Shown here: piece by piece, positions 8,066-15,679 of the stretch
Layout of the letters: every line of letters starts with the position of its first letter
How positions within the stretch are numbered: position 1 is the first letter of the stretch
Assembly: GCA_007121775.1 (NCBI GenBank)
Contig: SKJY01000353.1
Span: forward strand, 1 to 35,534
Origin: Gemmatimonadota bacterium
Lineage (GTDB): Bacteria; Gemmatimonadota; Gemmatimonadetes; Longimicrobiales; Gaopeijiaceae
Length of the DNA: 35,534 bases
Reading direction: 5' to 3'
Program-made: the position numbers and the translations under genes
Notes under the pieces: model-generated
The model's database searches: none
Told to the model about the DNA's origin: nothing
Seen by the model: the letters and a program-made list of their open reading frames with translations, nothing else

Positions 8066-8856
8066 GTCGCCGTAGCTCCGCCGCTGTCCTCCTCCCCATC
8101 GGCGGATGCCACCGAGGCGGGTTCCACGGGGTGGGGCTCCTCCACCTCCAGGTCGGCACTCAGGATGACTCCGCAGGCCTCGCACCGGATGAGACTGGTA
8201 CCGGACCGGATCTCCTGCTGGATCTGGAGGGGCACCATGCTATAGCAGTGACCGCAAGCACCGTCGTCCATGAGCCGGGCCACCACCACCGGGCGCCCCG
8301 AAGCGTGGAACGAGTCATAGACGCGGCGCTCCACCCGTCCCACCCCTTCCAGAGCCAAATCCCGACGTGCTCGGAGTTCGGCCAACTCCTCCTCGATCCC
8401 CTGCCGCTCATCCAGGACCGCCTGCTGATTGGGCTCCACCTCTGCCCGGGCCTCGGCGGAGCGTCGCTCCAACTCTTCCACCACGAGCTCAGCCCGTTGG
8501 ATCTGGTCCATGAGTTGGAGGGACTCCTGATCATCGGCCCCCCGGGCACGTCGGATCAGACTCAACTCGGTCTGGACCGCCGCCTCCTCCCGCAGGTTCT
8601 GGACCCGGGTCAGGCGTTCCTCCAGCTTCTGGATCCGTACGTCCTTCTCCTGCCCGGATCGCTCCAAGCGCCGGAGATCGGCCTGCATCTGGGCCAGGCG
8701 TTGCTGCACGCCACCGAGTTCGGACTCCAATTCAAGGGCCGGTGCCTCGGCCTCGGCCAGGCGGGGCTCAAAGGACTGGAATGCGGCCTCCAGCTCTCGG
8801 ATCCGATGGTCCAGGCGCTGAACTTCCTGCAGGGCTGCCATGCTGCTGTTCGTCAT
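8062..8856 (-). CDS. Coiled-coil protein with C-terminal C4 zinc ribbon
   Basis: 264 residues. About 180 residues of heptad-like, Glu/Arg/Leu-rich sequence form a long antiparallel coiled-coil candidate. A zinc ribbon follows with CGHC at 201-204 and CEAC at 225-228. A short acidic tail (VEEPHPVEPASVAS...) ends the protein. This is the architecture of the bacterial C4-type zinc-ribbon family (DUF164/zf-RING_7; CdsZ/CT398-like), whose members are thought to be nucleic-acid- or protein-binding scaffolds. The start is ATG at 8856 in an ATGA overlap with dnaG; an upstream in-frame start would extend well into dnaG. The zinc-ribbon gene is wedged between dnaG and recJ, both by 4-base overlaps, which suggests co-expression with replication and repair proteins. 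Its function is not established. Confidence 0.85.
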   Translation of the reverse strand: MTNSSMAALQEVQRLDHRIRELEAAFQSFEPRLAEAEAPALELESELGGVQQRLAQMQADLRRLERSGQEKDVRIQKLEERLTRVQNLREEAAVQTELSLIRRARGADDQESLQLMDQIQRAELVVEELERRSAEARAEVEPNQQAVLDERQGIEEELAELRARRDLALEGVGRVERRVYDSFHASGRPVVVARLMDDGACGHCYSMVPLQIQQEIRSGTSLIRCEACGVILSADLEVEEPHPVEPASVASADGEEDSGGATAT

Positions 8857-10733
8857 CGATTCGTCCCGTCTGATGGATGATTGGATCCCTGCGTGCGTGC
8901 ACGGCGGATTACATTCCACCGCCCCCGGCGTTCCATGCGCAGGGCCTTGAGCTCTGCCAGGATCCCACGTTTCTCCTCCGGGGTCTCGGCACTCCGAAGA
9001 GCCCGGTCCAACTCGTCCTTGCGCCGCTGGTGCCGACGATCCAGCAGGCGAGCCACCGATTCCTCGAAGACCCGCTCCGTGTGATCCACCTCTTCCGGAT
9101 CTCCTAGGAGCGAGATCAGCCGGTCACGGACCTCCGGCGCAAGCCCCGGGTCATCGGGCGCCAGGTCCGGCTCGTCCATGAGGTGTTCGAAGAGCGCCCT
9201 GACCAGGGTGTCGTCGAAGTCCTCAGGGCCGATTCGTTCAGCGGCCCGCTCCACCAACTCCCTGGCACGGAGGAGCACCAGGAGAAGCTGCCGCTCCGGC
9301 CCGAGCCCCCAGTCCGACCGCCGCGACGTCGCCCCGGGTCCTGCTGACGGGCCGCGCCCCCGTCCCGAGACCCTCCCGGCGTCCCCACCGGGACCAGCCA
9401 CCGGCGCCCCGGAGGTGAATCCGGAGGGCGGGCCCTCGGCGGCCTGGCGTCGGACCTCTGCCTCCAGCGTCTCCCGGCGGACCCCGGTGCGCTCCGAAAC
9501 CTTCGCCACATACATATCCCGGAGGGCGGGATCAGCCACAGCCCGGATCGTGGGCAGGAGCTTGTCCACCGCCCGCCGGGTCCGGTCGATGGACCCGAAG
9601 AACCCCCTCTCGTCCAGGAGCTGGATCTTCCGATCGAGCAGATCCACGGCGCCGTTCAGGTATCGGAGGAAGGCGGCACTCCCCTCACCCCGGATCACGG
9701 TATCCGGATCCTCGCCGGGAGGAAAGCTGACCACCGAAGGGTGGACCCCGGCGGCCAGGAGAACATCGCCTGCCCGGAAGGTGGCGCGAAGCCCCGCCTC
9801 ATCAGAGTCGAAGAGGAGAAGGGCCCGCTGCGTGTAGCGGCCCAACAGGGTCGCCTGCTCCGAGGTCATGGCCGTCCCCAGCGTCGCCACCGCATTGCCC
9901 ACCCCGCCGGCAGCCAGCGCCACCACATCCATGTACCCTTCCACCACCAGCGCCACCTCGTCCCGACGGATGGCGTTTCGGTTCCAGCCCAGGGCGTAGA
10001 GGGTGCGGCCCTTGTGGTAGATGGGGGTCTCGGGAGAGTTGAGGTACTTCGGCGCGCCCCGACCCTCCTGGCCCAGGATCCGCCCGCCGAACCCCAGAAC
10101 CTTCCCGGTCACCGACTCAATGGGGAAGATGATCCGGTTGCGGAAGCGGTCGTAGGGCTCGGGGGCTCGCTCGGAACGGGTGAGGAGCCCCGCCTCCAGC
10201 AGCAGGTCCTCGGAGTAGCCCGCCTCCGCCGCGTGATCCCGCAGACCCCGCCAGTCGTCAGGGGCAAAACCCAGGCCGAAGCGTTCCACCGTCTCCGGGT
10301 CCACACCCCGCTCCGTCAGGTACCGGCGGGCCCGGTCACCCATCTCGGGGTCCGCCAGGCGACTCCGGAACCAGTCCCGGGCAAAGGCGTTCAGCTCGTA
10401 GTAGATCCGGAGGGGATCGTCCTCCTGATCCGCTCCGCGCCCCACCTCACGGACCTCCACCCCGTAGCGGGCCCCCAGGGCCTTCACGGCATCGTTGAAC
10501 TCCATCCCGGTGCGCTTCATGAGGAAGGTGAAGATGTCCCCGGATTCGCCGCACCCGAAGCAGTTGTAGAACCCCTTGGACGGAACCACGTAGAACGAAG
10601 GGCTCCGGTCGTCGTGGAAGGGGCACTTCCCCTTCCAGTCCTTGCCGGACCGCTTGAGGGCCACCACCTCCCCGATCACCTCCACCAGATCGGCGCGAGC
10701 CCGGACCTCCTCCACCACCTCGTCGGGGATCAC
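8853..10733 (-). CDS. dnaG: DNA primase
   Basis: 626 residues. DnaG makes the RNA primers for replication. The N-terminal CHC2 zinc-binding domain has C37, H40, C58 and C61 (CPFH...CFGC). The TOPRIM catalytic core shows VVEGYMDVVAL, GNAVATLGTAMTSEQA and LLFDSDEAG, which carry the metal-binding acidic residues. A Gly/Pro/Ser-rich linker at about 430-475 leads to a C-terminal helical region that would contact the DnaB helicase. The GTG start at 10733 gives the family N-terminus IPDEVVEEVRARADLVEVIG and lies four bases after mutS2. The usual neighbour rpoD is not here; instead dnaG is followed by the zinc-ribbon gene and recJ. Confidence 0.97.
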   Translation of the reverse strand: MIPDEVVEEVRARADLVEVIGEVVALKRSGKDWKGKCPFHDDRSPSFYVVPSKGFYNCFGCGESGDIFTFLMKRTGMEFNDAVKALGARYGVEVREVGRGADQEDDPLRIYYELNAFARDWFRSRLADPEMGDRARRYLTERGVDPETVERFGLGFAPDDWRGLRDHAAEAGYSEDLLLEAGLLTRSERAPEPYDRFRNRIIFPIESVTGKVLGFGGRILGQEGRGAPKYLNSPETPIYHKGRTLYALGWNRNAIRRDEVALVVEGYMDVVALAAGGVGNAVATLGTAMTSEQATLLGRYTQRALLLFDSDEAGLRATFRAGDVLLAAGVHPSVVSFPPGEDPDTVIRGEGSAAFLRYLNGAVDLLDRKIQLLDERGFFGSIDRTRRAVDKLLPTIRAVADPALRDMYVAKVSERTGVRRETLEAEVRRQAAEGPPSGFTSGAPVAGPGGDAGRVSGRGRGPSAGPGATSRRSDWGLGPERQLLLVLLRARELVERAAERIGPEDFDDTLVRALFEHLMDEPDLAPDDPGLAPEVRDRLISLLGDPEEVDHTERVFEESVARLLDRRHQRRKDELDRALRSAETPEEKRGILAELKALRMERRGRWNVIRRARTQGSNHPSDGTNR

Positions 10734-10737
10734 CGGC

Positions 10738-13176
10738 TCACTCCCTCAGACTGGCCACGGTGACCCCGCCGCCGCCTTCGCCCTGGACGCCGGGGCGGAA
10801 CTCGGGGACCCGGCCTTCCCGCCGCAGGAGCTCCTGGACCCTGGCCTTCACGGCCCCCGTACCCTTGCCATGGATGATGCGGAGCTCCGACAGGCCCGCC
10901 ATGATGGCAGCGTCCAGGGCCCGGCCCAGCTCCAGCTCCACCTCTTCCACCCGGAGCCCCCGGAGATCAGCCTCGTGGCGGGCCTCCACCTGGGGACCGG
11001 TCCACCCTCCTCCGGACGACACCGATGCCTGGGACCGTCCCTGCTTCGCATCGGCCGACCGCACTCGCTCGAGCTTCCCGGCGGCCACCTGGATGCGCAT
11101 CCCCGAGACCTCCACTGTCACCCGGTCGCCGTCCACCTCCCGCACGGTCCCCCGGGAGCCGCTCCCCATGAGTCGCACCGGATCACCCGGTGCCCACTGG
11201 GCGCTGCGGGTGCGCCGGGGCCGACGGGGCTCGGGGCGGCGCTTCTTCTGCCTCCGGGCCGCCTCCTCCACCCGCCGCCTGGCCTGGCGCTCCGCCTGGT
11301 CCAGCGCCTCTGCCTGCTCCGCTACCTCCCCGGCCCTCCGGAGTTGGGCGATGGCCTCCTCCACCTCCTGACGAGCATCCAGGAGGAGGCGTCGCGCTTC
11401 GTCCCGGGCCCGGGCCTCGGCCGATTCTTCCCTCTGAGTCAGCCGGGCCTCCCGAGCCTCTACATCCTCGGCCGTCCGCCGGGCCTTCTCCCGGGCCTCC
11501 TTCGCCTCCCGGAGGGCCCGGTCCAGCTCCTTCTCCTTCACCTCCAGCGTCGCCAGCAGGGTCTCCACCTCCAACTCCCCTGAATCCACATAGGACTCAG
11601 CCCGGGTCAGGACCGGCTCCGGGAGCCCGAGGCGGCGGGCGATGGCGAGCCCGTAGCTCCGCCCCGGCCGACCCTTCTGGAGCTGGTAGGTGGGCGAGAT
11701 CCGCCGTGAGTCGAAGAGGAGCGAGGCGTTGACGATCCCGCTCCCCTCCCCGTCCAGCCGCTTCATGGCCCCCAGGTGGGAGGTGACCACAGCCCGGGCC
11801 CCCTGCCCCACCAGGGTCTCCAGGATGGAGCGGGCCAGCGCCGCCCCCTCCGCCGGATCCGTGCCGGTCCCCATCTCATCCATGAGGATGAGGGCACCGG
11901 GACCGGCGCCGTCCAGGATCCGGATGGCGTTGGCCATATGGGCCGAGAAGGTGGATAGGGATTCGGCGATGGACTGCTCGTCTCCGATGTCGGCGAAGAC
12001 GTTCCGGAGGATGGGGAGCCGGGTCCCTCGCGCAACCGGCGGGATCACCCCGCTCTGGGCCAGGAGGTGGATGAGCCCCATGGCCTTGAGGAAGACCGTC
12101 TTCCCGCCCGTGTTGGGGCCCGACACCACCAGCGCCCGCTCATCCGGATCCATCTGCAGGTCGAAGGGAACCACCGGGGCCGCCTCCCCCGGGCCGGCCT
12201 CCGCCAGATTCTGCTCCAGGAGGAGAGGGTGCCGGCCGGCCACCACCTTCAGCACCCCTTGGTCGGGGGGGGCTAGCTCCGGCGGTTCCGCAGCCCAGGC
12301 CCGGGCGGTGAGGGCGCGGGCCCAGAGGGAATCGAAGTCCACCAGCGCCTCGAGTCCTTCCGCCAGTTCAGCCCTTACGGCCCGGAGGCGGCCGGAGATC
12401 TCCCTCAGAATCCGGAGGATCTCTCGCTCCTCATCCCGCTCCAGCTCCTGCAGCTCGTTCATGAGACGGAGCGCCAGCGGTGGCTCTACGAAGAGGGTGG
12501 CGCCGGTGGCGGACTCGCCGTGGATCACCCCTCCCACCGCCGACTTCCCCTCCCGGCGGATGGGGATGACGTACCGTCCGTCCCGGATGGAGACGGACGC
12601 ATCCGGCACCCGGATCCGCTCCGGGAGCGACTCCAGGTAGCGTTCGAGGCGCTGAACCAGCCGGGAGCGGGCGTCCCGGAGGCGGCGGCGGATCTGGCGC
12701 AGGACCGGGCTGGCGCCGTCCCGGATGGAGGCGTCCGAATCCACCACGGCGTCGATGCGCTCCAGGAGTTCCGGGCGTTCCGGGAGGCGATCCCGGAGGC
12801 GGGTCAGGTGGGGAAGGGGGGGCGGCTCCACCCCCGACGGATCCGGCTCGGGATCCAGGCCGACCCGGAGGTCGGCTGAGGAGCGGAGTACCGTGGCCAG
12901 AAGGAGGAGCCCCGCCGGATCCAGGACGCCCCCTTCCACCTCCAGGGTGCGAAGCGGAGCCCGTGCGTCGGGAACCGTGGGGGGTGCCCAGGCGGGGGCC
13001 GCCTCTCCCAGATCGACCCCTTCCCGGACCCGCTCCAGCTCCCGGCGGGCCCAAGCCAGATTGGTGGAGGGGCGAAGCGCCAGGACCGCCTCCCGGCCCA
13101 ACTCGCTCCCGGCGCGAGTGGCGACCCGCTCCAGGAGGGGATGGTACTCCAGGACGGTCAGGGCGTGGTCATCCAT
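10738..13176 (-). CDS. mutS2: MutS2/RqcU family ATPase with Smr nuclease domain
   Basis: 812 residues, the usual MutS2 size. The order is a MutS-like clamp/lever region (1-340), an ATPase domain with Walker A GPNTGGKT at 353-360 and Walker B ALILMDEMGTGTDP, a long Glu/Arg-rich coiled coil at about 515-640, a KOW-like basic segment, and a C-terminal Smr domain (ADLRGLRVEEVELELG, RIIHGKGTGAVK). No MutS mismatch-recognition domain is present. MutS2 proteins suppress homologous recombination in some species, and in Bacillus subtilis they act on collided ribosomes (RqcU). Which role applies here cannot be read from the sequence. The ATG abuts the yqeY stop directly (TGA-ATG). Confidence 0.96.
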   Translation of the reverse strand: MDDHALTVLEYHPLLERVATRAGSELGREAVLALRPSTNLAWARRELERVREGVDLGEAAPAWAPPTVPDARAPLRTLEVEGGVLDPAGLLLLATVLRSSADLRVGLDPEPDPSGVEPPPLPHLTRLRDRLPERPELLERIDAVVDSDASIRDGASPVLRQIRRRLRDARSRLVQRLERYLESLPERIRVPDASVSIRDGRYVIPIRREGKSAVGGVIHGESATGATLFVEPPLALRLMNELQELERDEEREILRILREISGRLRAVRAELAEGLEALVDFDSLWARALTARAWAAEPPELAPPDQGVLKVVAGRHPLLLEQNLAEAGPGEAAPVVPFDLQMDPDERALVVSGPNTGGKTVFLKAMGLIHLLAQSGVIPPVARGTRLPILRNVFADIGDEQSIAESLSTFSAHMANAIRILDGAGPGALILMDEMGTGTDPAEGAALARSILETLVGQGARAVVTSHLGAMKRLDGEGSGIVNASLLFDSRRISPTYQLQKGRPGRSYGLAIARRLGLPEPVLTRAESYVDSGELEVETLLATLEVKEKELDRALREAKEAREKARRTAEDVEAREARLTQREESAEARARDEARRLLLDARQEVEEAIAQLRRAGEVAEQAEALDQAERQARRRVEEAARRQKKRRPEPRRPRRTRSAQWAPGDPVRLMGSGSRGTVREVDGDRVTVEVSGMRIQVAAGKLERVRSADAKQGRSQASVSSGGGWTGPQVEARHEADLRGLRVEEVELELGRALDAAIMAGLSELRIIHGKGTGAVKARVQELLRREGRVPEFRPGVQGEGGGGVTVASLRE

Positions 13177-13617
13177 TCAGCCGCCCAACTCCTCCCGGAC
13201 GATCCGGTTTGCCTCCTTGCCGTCGAACCGCCCCTGGATCCGCGGCATGAGTTGCCCCATGACCGCACCCATCTGGGAGGCGCCGCCGGCCACCAACTCC
13301 CGGACGATCCCGCGCACCTCGTCCTCGGAGAGGGGCGGCGGGAGGAAGGCACCGAGGATCTCGGCCTCCTCCTCTTCCCGCTGGGCAAGCTCCTCGCGTC
13401 CGCCGGCCCGCATCTGGTCCGCCGCCTCCCGGCGCTGCTTCACAGCCTTGGTGAGAACCCGCTTCACCATCTCGTCGTCGGCGGGGCCGCCGGCGTCGAT
13501 CTCGGCGTTCCGGAGTTCAGCCAGCGTCGAGGAGAGGACAGTGGTACGAAGCTTCTCCCGGGCCTTGCGGGCGGAGGTGAGTTCGGCTTCCAGTTGGGCC
13601 TTCAGCGACTTGGACAC
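13177..13617 (-). CDS. GatB/YqeY domain-containing protein
   Basis: 146 residues, matching the stand-alone YqeY family, which resembles the tRNA-binding tail of the GatB amidotransferase subunit; its cellular role is unclear. Features are the N-terminal LKAQLEAELTSARKAREKLRTTVLSSTLAELRNAEID, the VKQRREAADQM segment, FLPPPLSEDEVRGIV, and the C-terminal MGAVMGQLMPRIQGRFDGKEANRIVREEL. The GTG at 13617 is preferred because the protein then begins at the family N-terminus (SKSLKAQLE) and a GGAG lies just upstream; further in-frame sequence is proline-rich and non-family. It is the first gene of the mutS2-dnaG-recJ operon and has a promoter candidate about 60 bases upstream. Confidence 0.93.
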   Translation of the reverse strand: MSKSLKAQLEAELTSARKAREKLRTTVLSSTLAELRNAEIDAGGPADDEMVKRVLTKAVKQRREAADQMRAGGREELAQREEEEAEILGAFLPPPLSEDEVRGIVRELVAGGASQMGAVMGQLMPRIQGRFDGKEANRIVREELGG

Positions 13618-13681
13618 GGGACTCCAGGGGGTTCGGGGAGCGGGGGCCGGCGACGGTCGAGTCGTCGGCACACAGCCTCGG

Positions 13682-13711
13682 AAGCTACCGGGAGGCCGCA
13701 AGCAGGGTCAA
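13682..13711 (-). promoter_or_regulatory. Probable sigma-70-type promoter for yqeY-mutS2-dnaG operon
   Basis: In the HIT-yqeY gap the minus strand reads TTGACC (13711-13706), an 18-base spacer and TAGCTT (13687-13682). The -35 box matches five of six consensus positions and the -10 box three of six (TA...T). Predicted transcription start is near 13675, giving a leader of about 58 bases before the yqeY GTG. Placement ahead of a long operon supports it; the weak -10 box keeps confidence moderate. Confidence 0.5.
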
Positions 13712-13737
13712 CGCAAGAGCGCCGGCGACGGGCACAC

Positions 13738-14085
13738 TCAACCGGGCGGCCACCCCAGGCTCCGTCCCCCAAGAACGTGGAGGTGGAGGTGGGAAACCGT
13801 CTGTCCCCCATCCCGGCCGATATTCGTCACCACCCGGTACCCATCCTCTTCCAGCCCCAGGGACCGGGCCGCCGTCCCGGCAGTGAGAAGGAGGTGGCCG
13901 GCCAGCGCCTCGTCGTCCGGAGAGAGATGGTCCACCGAAACCACATGGCGCCGGGGAATCACCAAGAGGTGTGTGGGCGCCTGGGGGTTCACATCCCGGA
14001 ACACCAGGGCCCGGTCATCCTGATGGACTACCTGAGCGGGGATGTCACCGTCCACGATGCGACAGAATATGCAGTCGTCAGCCAC
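13738..14085 (-). CDS. HIT family (histidine triad) nucleotide-binding protein
   Basis: 115 residues, the length of Hint-type proteins. These hydrolyse nucleoside phosphoramidates and related AMP conjugates. The N-terminal DCIFCRIVDGDIPAQVV carries the CxxC zinc pair typical of bacterial Hint. HLLVIPRRHVVSV is the conserved middle strand, and SHLHLHVLGGR is the histidine triad, with the nucleophile in the central position. The GTG start at 14085 is fixed by AGGAGG eight bases upstream. It is transcribed away from the plus-strand gene at 14353 and is followed, after a 120-base gap with its own promoter candidate, by yqeY. No anomaly is visible. Confidence 0.95.
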   Translation of the reverse strand: MADDCIFCRIVDGDIPAQVVHQDDRALVFRDVNPQAPTHLLVIPRRHVVSVDHLSPDDEALAGHLLLTAGTAARSLGLEEDGYRVVTNIGRDGGQTVSHLHLHVLGGRSLGWPPG

Positions 14086-14352
14086 GAAGGGGACCTCCTG
14101 AATCGGGGGAAGCCGGCGGGCTCATGGGACTCTCCCACACCCCCGGCAACCCGGAATGGAGCGTACCGCCCCGGAGCGAATCTGACCCATCTACCCATGG
14201 AGCGGCCCGTTCTCGCCCCGTAATCTACCCTCCCCCACGGTCGGGGTGGACCCGGGGCCGGGCGTCAAAGGCGGCGAACCCGACGCTCCCCGGAACCCTC
14301 ACGGCGTTCCCGCGCCCCCCGCCGAAGCCATATCAGACCCAGGAGGAGACGC

Positions 14353-14910
14353 ATGTTCCAGGAGATCGAAGCCACCACCGTGGATGTTCTGCATCGGCAC
14401 TCGGCACCCGCCATGCCGCTGGGGCAGTTGAGAGCGCTGGTGGCCCGGGAGCGTCCCGGGTTCACCCCCCCGCCCATCTCCATGGCGACGGTCATCCAAC
14501 GGATGGACCGGTCGGTCCGGATGCTCGCCACCGATGAACGGCGTCTCGGGTGGATGGTGCCGGTGGGGTGGATCGTGCCACCCCCCTCCCCCGCCGCACC
14601 CCGGACGCTAGCCGAGCGTCTTCGGGACAGCATCCGACGCATCGGACACCGCGTCGAGCCCGGTTCCGGTACCGCCCTGGCCCGGTGGGCTCGCATGCTC
14701 CAGGAAGAAGCCCGACTCCGCCCCCTCCTGTCTCCACGCCGGGGGTTGGAGACCCGGCCCTACCCCTTCAGGAAGGCCGGCCTTCCTGGCGCCGGGCCAC
14801 GGCCGTCCACCACTCGTCCTCCCCATCCTCGTCCGTCACGGCGAACCCGTGCCGCTGCAGGGCGTCTCGCATCACCGGTTCCTCGGAGCGGAGCACCCCG
14901 GAGACGATGA
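14353..14910 (+). CDS. Unrecognised basic protein, the only plus-strand gene
   Basis: 185 residues, not recognised. AGGAGGAGACGC sits immediately before the ATG, an excellent ribosome-binding site, and codon third positions are G/C-rich as in neighbouring genes. Residues 5-70 look like a compact helical domain (VLHRHSAPAMPLGQLRALV, then ISMATVIQRMDRS), loosely like a winged-helix or HARE-HTH fold. A helix rich in Arg follows (LAERLRDSIRRIGHR, then ARWARMLQEEARLRPLL). From about residue 139 the frame runs antisense through the last 143 bases of prmA and becomes Pro/Arg-rich, so that tail may be genuine overlap or the result of a lost stop. I chose this strand over the opposite one because of the ribosome-binding site. 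DNA binding is a guess only. Confidence 0.6.
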   Translation: MFQEIEATTVDVLHRHSAPAMPLGQLRALVARERPGFTPPPISMATVIQRMDRSVRMLATDERRLGWMVPVGWIVPPPSPAAPRTLAERLRDSIRRIGHRVEPGSGTALARWARMLQEEARLRPLLSPRRGLETRPYPFRKAGLPGAGPRPSTTRPPHPRPSRRTRAAAGRLASPVPRSGAPRRR

Positions 14911-15679
14911 GCCATCCATGGGGCGCCAACGCCTGACGGAAAGCAGGGAGGAGAGGGACCAGGATCCGGGTCTGCATGTTGGCCAGGATCCCGTGAAAGG
15001 GGCCGGCATCCACCAACTCCGGTCCGGTGACCTCCCCCGGGTGGAGCTCCACCCGGGGGAGGACTCCGTTGGCCTCCAGGTTCTCGGCAAGAGCCTCGCA
15101 CGACCACTCGTCGGACTCGTACGCCAGCACCCGCTCGGCGCCAAGGAGCGCGGCGGCGATGGCCAGGATTCCCGAGCCGGATCCCACATCGGCCACCCGG
15201 TCCCCAGTGGTGAGCACGGACTGCACCAGGCGAAGGCACCCACGGGTGGTAGCGTGCTCCGCCGTCCCGAAGGCCATCCCCGGATCGATGGTAATGCGGA
15301 TCTCATGGGGATCCGCCTCTCCCGGCGCCCAGGACGGGCTTACCACGAGACGTGGTGGAAACCGCCGGGGCCCCAGCCCCTGTCGCCAGGTCTCGGCCCA
15401 ATCCTCGTGCGCCTGCCAGCGGACAGTCACCGGCCACGGGTCACGCGAACCCAGACGGCTCCCGAGTCGCCGGGCCAGCGTTCGTCTCCACGCCTCCGGA
15501 TCCGGGGTCACCCCCTCCAGCGACTCGGGCACATGGACCCGGAGCGCCGAGGCCGTCTCCTCGACGCCGCCTGCCGGAAGCTCCAGGAGCAGATCCACCA
15601 ACAGGGCGGCGGTCTCAGGGTCTCCGGGATGATCCACGGTCACCTCCAGCCAGCGCTTCGGCACGGAATGTCCGCTCAT
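14768..15679 (-). CDS. prmA: Ribosomal protein L11 methyltransferase
   Basis: 303 residues, normal for PrmA, which trimethylates lysines and the N-terminus of ribosomal protein L11 using SAM. The N-terminal ~100 residues are the L11-recognition domain (LEVTVDHPGDPETAALLVDLL). The Rossmann domain shows IDPGMAFGTAEHATTRGCL (family DPGxAFGTGxHxTT, here with Ala for the second Gly), VADVGSGSGILAIAAALLGA, and ILANMQTRILVPLLPA in place of the usual NI motif. The ATG at 15679 overlaps the dnaJ stop (ATGA). The order dnaJ-prmA is common in bacteria. The 3' end overlaps the plus-strand gene by 143 bases. Confidence 0.95.
   Translation of the reverse strand: MSGHSVPKRWLEVTVDHPGDPETAALLVDLLLELPAGGVEETASALRVHVPESLEGVTPDPEAWRRTLARRLGSRLGSRDPWPVTVRWQAHEDWAETWRQGLGPRRFPPRLVVSPSWAPGEADPHEIRITIDPGMAFGTAEHATTRGCLRLVQSVLTTGDRVADVGSGSGILAIAAALLGAERVLAYESDEWSCEALAENLEANGVLPRVELHPGEVTGPELVDAGPFHGILANMQTRILVPLLPAFRQALAPHGWLIVSGVLRSEEPVMRDALQRHGFAVTDEDGEDEWWTAVARRQEGRPS
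14769..14788. repeat. 20-base perfect palindrome at the convergent gene ends
   Basis: CAGGAAGGCC followed by its exact mirror complement gives a 20-base perfect palindrome. It overlaps the prmA stop codon and the plus-strand reading frame, just where the two genes converge. In RNA it would form a stem of about 8 bp with a 4-base loop from either strand. No T-run follows on either side, so it is not a standard intrinsic terminator. It could be a bidirectional pause or a protein-binding site. Confidence 0.6.

Noticed and set aside
14265..14696. Minus-strand open frame of 143 codons opposite the plus-strand gene at 14353
   Set aside because: It has no ribosome-binding site, is Arg/Ser/Gly-rich without domain-like pattern, and competes with a plus-strand frame that has AGGAGG at ideal spacing.
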